Source: Amaurobius ferox
Lineage: Eukaryota; Arthropoda; Arachnida; Araneae; Amaurobiidae
Assembly: GCA_951213105.1 (NCBI GenBank)
Contig: OX578150.1
Span: 24,680,022-24,744,021, forward strand
Reading direction: 5' to 3'
DNA length: 64,000 bases
Each line of letters begins with the position of its first letter. Position 1 is the stretch's first letter. The notes beneath the pieces were generated by a model that was not told the origin of the DNA, ran no database searches, and worked only from the letters and a program-made list of their open reading frames with translations. The position numbers and the translations under genes are program-made. Below, piece after piece: positions 57,800 through 64,000 of the stretch.

Positions 57800-60700
57800 G
57801 TTAGTTTTCAATTACCTTTTTAAAAATATGTATATTATTTTATTCTAGCTTATCCATTTTGTAGGGAGTTTTTTAGCATATAAAAAATTAATTTATTATC
57901 GCTTGACTTGCAAAAGTATGTGCTGGATCTGATTTATAAAATATACAAATTTATAAAAAGTATAAATTTTTATTTATAGTTGATAATATTAAGGGGAAGA
58001 ACTGACACAAAATGAGTTATCATGTTAAAAATACACTTCCCGCAAACCACTTGGTTTTCTTTAAAAAATACATCATTTTGAATTTAATCTTATATTACAG
58101 TACAATAAATTAAAATATGTAATATAATTTATTTTGAAAGTAAAAGGAAAATACTAAAAAGTTTTAAATGTCCTTATGAAAAGAAATATCTAAAGGTGCA
58201 AACTTTTGATGTGTAATGATAATCTGTGATAACATTTTACTGAGTATGCTGTATTCTTTAGTTAGTGGTATTTTCATGCAGCCAAAATATGCTAATTCAT
58301 TAATAATTGATATTGTCCAGCCAACAGTGAAGTATAAGCAAAAAAAAATGTGCTATTAAATAAAATACTGGCTGATCTCTTTCAAAATATTTATGTAAAA
58401 ATATATATATAGCAATTTTGAAGTAACTAATATTTTTAAACCCTATCCGTAAGTGTTCTCCCTCAAAAAAATTTGAAGTGGTGAAAAAAGTTGTTGAGTG
58501 GAACAAACCTGGTAAAAAAAAAATACATTGGATACTGAGATGGAAGGGGGGACAATTATTAAAATCACTTATAAAGTAACATTAACATTTTATATGTTAA
58601 TTCTTCATTTTATATGGGCCTTCTTTAATGCAAGTTTTTTTGTACTTTTTTAGTCAAAGTTTGTTGTAGTTCATATGCATCCTTCAAAATCTGAAAATTT
58701 CAAGGCTAAAAGAAAATTGGGGAAAAATATATATTTTTATCAAAAACCGGAAATTTTTCACAGTTGATCTGGAAATTATCTCACATTTTTTGTCCCTCCC
58801 TTCGATATCTGAAATAGTTGTATTGAAGGCATAATTAAATTCATTTTTCTTTTACTGAAAATGTAATTTTTTTATTGTGAAGTAATGAGTAAGTAATCTT
58901 ATAATCCTTAAGTATAAAAAGTGGTGATCCAAATATATTCTCTTTTATTATTTATTGTAATATACGACAACAAATTATTTAATTAATTTTTGTCGTAAGA
59001 GAATGGTGAATAGTAATTGTCCTTGTTTATATATTGTTTACGGTTAACCTCAAAATTTATGAAAACTTCTCTAGAACACTTGGAAAAGTCATGGAATTTA
59101 ATTCCAAAAATTGAGTATGAACCCCGTGTTGGATCTGGCCTTTCAAGTAAAAAATAAACATTAGATGGTACTTCCTTATTATAGCAGCCCCCACAATTAT
59201 GATTACGCCAAGGTTGCAGTTAATATACGAAATTGGGAATGTTAACAAAAAAGCAATATGATGATAATATGAACACATGCTGTATCTTTAGGACTGCAAA
59301 CGTTTAGTGAGCTTTTACAATGTAATTTGATGATACATCTCAGTCGCTTGGAGACTCATCCTCATGGGAGCCGCTATAATGAGGAAATACCCATTAAATT
59401 ATATAGAGTGTTCTGTTACATATAATTCCTTAAGCAGGTTATAATTCCTTTTAAAACAGATAAACCTCTTTTATGCACAGCAATGCTTACTTACAGATAC
59501 ATTACATTTTTTTAAATGTAAATAAAATGTTTAAATATAAAATTTACTTAAGTTTAAACAAGTAAATCATTTTGCATATTAATATTACAATATTTAAAAA
59601 TGATTTATAACTCAGAAAAGAAGTGTGCATTTCAGAATAAAATATTTAAATTATTTTCATACAGCTAAAAAATGAGAATCATTATCCATTTAAGTTACTC
59701 AACAGAATGTGGAATATAAGCATATATAAAAATTCACTATCAAGCAATAGATTTCTGCCATCATAATTCTAAAATAATCATGCTTATAAATTAAAATTGG
59801 AATCATGAAGCCATTAATATTTTTAAATTGCATCCATAATATTATTTTGTATTCTAAATATAATACAATATAGTTATAGATCAAGACCCGTTGCCATCAT
59901 TTTGCTGCAACTAAGTGTAAATAGATGCATTTTTTAAATATAAAGAATATCAGAATATTTAAATTTGTTTAAAACTTCTAAATATTGACAAATTATTTTA
60001 CATAAAACATTAAAAATATTCTTATGAAAAAATAAAGTGACAGACTGTTATAGATTGCCATTTTTTGGTCTCCCAGCAGCCAGTTTCTCACTCACTATCT
60101 TTTCATCGTCTTCATGGCTTTCAAATCATACATTTCAGTTAACCTCATCTAAAGAATTTCTAAAGGTTTTCCATTCTGTTGCAAAATGACTTGTTGCTCA
60201 TGCGCCAAACAGTCAAATTTGAACAGCGCACCGGAAAACTTAATGGCTTCCCGCTTGGCTAGTATTACCCTGCATGCAATGAATAGTTATCAATCATGGA
60301 CAGGTATCTTGTAAACTTGTCCAAACCCCAGAATTTCTGCCAGTCATGACGACAGCACCATCAATTCCAAGGCTAATTTTTTCCATCCATTGTGGAAAAT
60401 TTAAATTGCTGAAGAACTCTGTATCAACTACATAGCAGGTAAAGTTACTATTAATCTTTGCTACAGCATTTTCCTTTTACTAGCAATAATTTTTTTTAAC
60501 TAGCAGATTGCTAATTTCTACTGATGAAATCAAAACTTAGTAGCCAGATTTGAAACAGAAGCTAGCCATAGTCAAGCTTTTTTGGATGATTAAAATTAAT
60601 GCAAGTAACAAGACTTTAAATTAATATTTTAAAAAAAGGAATAGTAGGAGAGGGGTGTTTCTTGAGTAGCACTTTTGCTATGCATTTTTCTATTTCATTT

Positions 60701-60846
60701 GCAAAAAAAGCAACATTGAGCTGCAAATTGCAATGCATTGCATGAACCTTACCTTATATTAATTTTAGTTTTATTTTAGTGCAAATGAAATTAAAAGCAT
60801 ATATATAATTTTTACTTTATACAATATATTTTATTCGTCCTCCTAG
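57800..60846 (+). other. Intron 1 of the ZSWIM-like gene (repeat-bearing)
   Basis: About 3 kb of AT-rich sequence without exons of the host frame. Apart from the hAT remnant at 60060-60470, I see no second gene. Confidence 0.6.
60060..60470 (-). pseudogene. hAT-type transposase remnant
   Basis: On the minus strand the translation SLGIDGAVVMTGRNSGVW, then LITIHC, resembles the [T]DGA.vMTG...GV segment and the following HC(xxH) of hAT transposase-like proteins (ZNF862/ZMYM-like group). Upstream YVVDTEFFSNL fits weakly. Several stops interrupt it, and the expected His after the Cys is missing. It lies antisense in intron 1 of the ZSWIM-like gene. Confidence 0.55.
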
Positions 60847-61046
60847 AACATCAAAACAAGATTGTAAAGCATATATTCGCTTGTCGTTGTCAAAGGATTA
60901 TGGACATCTGGAAGTTGCTGAAATTCAAATGAACCACAATCATGTGATATCTGAATCTATATATAGGTATCATTTTGTATTTATTTAAAAATAATTAGTT
61001 TTCTAATTAATTCTAGTGTTATTTTTATTTATTGATTTTTTTTTTA

Positions 61047-61321
61047 GATTGTTTGTTCAATCAGTATTACTTAATTTTTATAAGTTTTTATTTGTCTTAA
61101 GAAAACATACTATATTTCTTAATTAATTTAACTTCAATCTATATATTAATTGTGAATCTATAACAATCATATACAATCATACTTCAATCTATAACAATCA
61201 TATACTGATTGAACTTCAATCTATATATGATTGTTTGTTCAATCAGTATTACTTAATTTTTATAAGTTTTTATTTGTCTTAAGAAAACATACTATATTTC
61301 TTAATTAATTTAACTTCAATC
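61047..61321 (+). repeat. ~94-bp direct repeat in the intron before exon 3
   Basis: GATTGTTTGTTCAATCAGTA, then a ~90-bp match ending in TTTAACTTCAATC, begins at 61047 and again at 61229, a 182-bp offset. Between lie several CTATAACAATCATAT repeats. The second copy ends just before the exon 3 acceptor, so splice-site sequence has been duplicated or reshuffled nearby. Confidence 0.85.
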
Positions 61322-62408
61322 GTTTGTATCAAATTATTATTAATAGGCATCACCCTAAAGCTCGGCGTCTCTCTCCTGGAACGGAACATAAAACAGCAGA
61401 ACTTTTGAAAATGAAAGTTAACAAAAAAATGTTGCAAAGCCAAGTGTCTGCAGAAACTGGGAAAGTTGTGTTATTAAAAGATTTATCAAATATTTTACAG
61501 AAGTTTAGTAATAAAGAGAAAGAAGACTTACCATCAATCATAAAGGTTTTAAAGGATACATATCATGCCCATGTAAACCTCTTGGAGCATAATGGGGAAC
61601 TAGCTGGAATTTTTTTTCAAGATTTCATGATGTCCCGTTCTTTTGAAGTATATCCTCAATTGATGTTTTTTGATGGAACTTATAAATTAACGAATAGCAG
61701 ATTTGTCTGTTATATCTTTCTTATTGAAAACGGAAATGGTACAGTTTATTTCATCTATTATATTTTTTTTATTGTATTGCCTAGCTTTTTCTATTGTTTC
61801 CATTAAAGGAAATTATAATTTATTGATATTTTTATTAGGTCTGAGTGAAATTGTTGCTGTAGGACTTCTTTTATCTGAAGATGAAGAATCTGTTAAATGG
61901 CTTTTGGATTCCTTCAAAAGTCGGAATTCATCATGGCCTATGGTGGAAGCCATCATGTCAGATAAAGATTTTCTGCAGCGTTCCTTATTCACCCAAGAAT
62001 TTCCTGGGGCTAAATTGCTCATTTGTCTCTTCCACACACTAAGGACGTTTAAAAGAGAAGTAAAGAGAAGAATATATATATATATATTTCTTTTTCTTTC
62101 TTAAAAATTTTTATCTGTTGTGACTTACCACTGTCTGCTACTATTTGTTGTAACATTCAAACTTTTCAGGTTACATGTGACAAAATGGGAATCTCACCAG
62201 AGGAGCGGGACATAGCAAGAAAGCTTCTCAATAAGCTATGTTATGTCCGAACTGATTTAGAATATAATGCAGTTTATGAAGAATTCTTAGAAACTGCCCC
62301 TGAATCAGCCATTATTTATTTCAATAAAAATTGACATGGTATCCGTTACCAATGGACTAAGATGATGGGATATTCAGGGAATTTTCTAAATTCTACAAAT
62401 AATAGGCA

Positions 62409-64000
62409 AGACCTTGTATTTTTCAGCAAGTCTTATTGCATGTAATGTTTGCATGTTTTTAAAACATAACTCATGTATACCTAAGCAAGAAGTATCCTTA
62501 TCTTTAATTGCTAGACATTCTTTAGATTTTAATTATGTTTTCAGTTTTTAGGAAGCCAAGATAGATAATTTGTTCTCCTAAGTCTAATTTTGAATTTGAC
62601 TTTCTTGAAAGTTTCTCTATTGTTTCTCAATCTAACTCATTTGTTAACGATCAGTGTGTATTCCCATCTGCTTGAAAATCTCGGGTATAATTTTTCCATT
62701 CTGGTTGTCTTTATCTTTTTTTTCCCATCTATGTTTTTCTGTTTTTATTTCTTTTTTTCCACTAATTTTTAATTAAGCTCCATACGGCATCCAAAACTTG
62801 TTGATTCTTTCATATTTAAATTAATTGTTTTGTTTTAATTTGTTTTGTGTCATTTCTGATTTTTTCTACTTATTTTTATAGTTGGTTTAAATGTCTTTGT
62901 TACTGGTTTTTTTTTGTAAGTTTTCTTACTATTTAGCTGTTTTTATTTATTCTGCTATCCATTCTTTTACCACCTTATTTTCTTCTTTCCTCTGTAGTTT
63001 TGTATTTTCATTGTTTCCTGCAAGTGAATTGGCTTTCCCCCTTTTATTTCACTCCTTTTTAGAAATTTTGTGAAAATATTTAAAAAATGTATCAAATGTT
63101 TTGAAATTTAAATTTTTTTAAATATGTTTTTGGACTGAAAGCTGTATTAAAAAAAACTGCAGTATTCTTGGCCAAGTAGGTGCTTTAAAACATATATATA
63201 TAAGTTAAATATTTAAAAATCGATTAAATTTTTTTTTAATTTACGGCAACTCTTTAGATAGTTAGCTATATTAAATATATATATATATATACACCCGTTC
63301 TTCGAAATCTATAATATAAAAAGAACATAAAGTTCACAATCATGTGCAAATCCCTATAGTATTCTAAATGACATTGTTATTCAAAGCATTCTATTAATAT
63401 ATTTAACTTAATTCTCCTAAGAAGTTTTAAAATTAAAGAAGTGTAAGAATCTCTGTTCTCACACTATACAAAAATTATCTTCAACAGGCTTATCTGAAGA
63501 GTAAAACACCCTGGTCTTGTTTTTAAACAAATTTACAAAATATATGAAATTGAATCAATATATGCAAAATAAAAGTGCTAAAATTGTATGGGAAGATCCC
63601 ATACTAATATTCCTGAAGAAATACCTGTGCATTAGTAGAATATTACCCTTGTTACAATATATAAATTTCAAAAATATTTGCCAAAATAGAACAGATGCAG
63701 TAATAAATTGAAAATATCAATTATACCTGCAATCTTTAAACTTGAAGGTCGTAATTGATATGCCAAAATGAAAGCATTAAAATTGTATGGGAAGATCTAC
63801 CCATGCTACTTATATTCTCATAAATTAGAAGATATACCCGTGTACTAATAGAAAATTATCTGTACTACAATATATGAGTTTCAGCCATTTGTGCCAAATT
63901 AAAACAGATGACATAATAAATTGAAAATATCAATAATCCCACTATTGATGTATTCCAATTAAAAATGCAATTTCAATAAAATTTATTTTATATACATTTC
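62409..64000. other. Non-coding end of the window
   Basis: AT-rich; no further exon of the ZSWIM-like gene was found (the motif RLES and its SWIM finger are expected next). Poly-T-rich tracts run through 62690-63060. A diverged tandem duplication lies at 63575-63940. Confidence 0.5.
63575..63940 (+). repeat. Diverged ~200-bp tandem duplication
   Basis: AAATTGTATGGGAAGATC starts at 63581 and 63780. Later landmarks AACAGATG and TAATAAATTGAAAATATCAA recur with offsets up to 213 bp, so the second unit has gained some bases. Non-coding. Confidence 0.8.

Larger units (their letters stand above)
57555..62408 (+). pseudogene. ZSWIM1/3-like gene derived from a MULE transposase, one nonsense codon
   Basis: Exons: 57555-57799, 60847-60966, 61347-61738, 61839-62059, 62170-about 62408; phases agree at each GT-AG junction. 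Exon 1 (MTSFHVGDKFVSFNEFEERL) and exon 2 (QDCKAYIRLSLSKDYGHLEV, NHNHVISESIY) give the N-terminal DNA-binding-like domain. Exon 3 holds LQSQVSAETGKVVLLKDL and MFFDGTYKL, the first Asp of the RNase H-like core. Exon 4 has SEIVAVGLLLSEDEESVKWL and IMSDKDFLQRS (second Asp). Exon 5 holds KMGISPEERDIARKLL and, after TGA at 62332-62334 where Trp is expected (N-stop-HGIRYQW), FLNSTNNR. The SWIM zinc finger is not seen. A GCAAGA after AG at 62408 may be a GC donor. The gene is broken or cut off here. Confidence 0.75.

Overview
The window is AT-rich eukaryotic DNA with introns, SINEs, microsatellites and dense layers of nested transposable elements. I see no bacterial-style operon, no rRNA and no full tRNA gene. 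The element set suggests an arthropod, most likely an arachnid such as a spider: R1/I- and Jockey-type LINEs, a Naiad-type Penelope-like element, Gypsy, piggyBac, CACTA-type and pogo-like DNA elements, zeste-type Myb genes and a DUF4806 gene. The taxon is an inference.

Layout. 1-1440 is unassigned moderate-GC DNA. 1441-3800 is a decayed piggyBac transposase (-) in which a 117-bp coding segment is repeated five times. 4205-5040 is a 5' fragment of a Jockey-like LINE. 5770-6480 and 11150-11830 are two halves of one R1-like LINE, split by a nested Naiad element (6573-11123) with an unbroken 913-aa ORF. 12175-15924 is a three-exon zeste/Myb-like gene (-) with a disturbed second exon. 16995-17545 is the 3' end of a Jockey-like LINE (+), abutting the end of a decayed R1/LOA-like LINE (-, to 20760). 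21716-26711 is a broken Gypsy element (-) with part of its upstream LTR beyond. 28783-30881 is a pogo/Tigger-like element with TIRs but no transposase. 31730-33400 is a 5' LINE fragment (ORF1 plus GC-rich 5'UTR). 33837-40454 has two near-identical ~2.07-kb direct repeats around a non-coding core, resembling an LTR element without genes. 40455-43410 is a LINE with ORF1 and the ORF2 endonuclease but no RT. 44676-47157 is a complete but inactivated piggyBac element with TTAA target duplications.

47952-62408 is the most gene-like part. A six-exon DUF4806 gene (-) reads through all splice junctions without a stop. About 2 kb upstream lies a CACTA/tnp2-like transposase (-) with in-frame stops. Head-to-head with that is a five-exon ZSWIM1/3-like, MULE-derived gene (+) broken by one TGA. 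Their introns hold a hAT MITE with 16-bp TIRs, a hAT transposase remnant and tandem duplications; a SINE with a 15-bp target duplication lies between the first two. 62409-64000 is non-coding.

How the parts relate: the coding material is almost all transposon-derived. Two long frames look undamaged, the Naiad ORF and the spliced DUF4806 frame. Nesting gives relative ages: the Naiad is younger than the R1-like LINE, and the 64-bp insert is younger than the Gypsy pol it interrupts. Several very short inserts with 12-16 bp target duplications record LINE-type integration.
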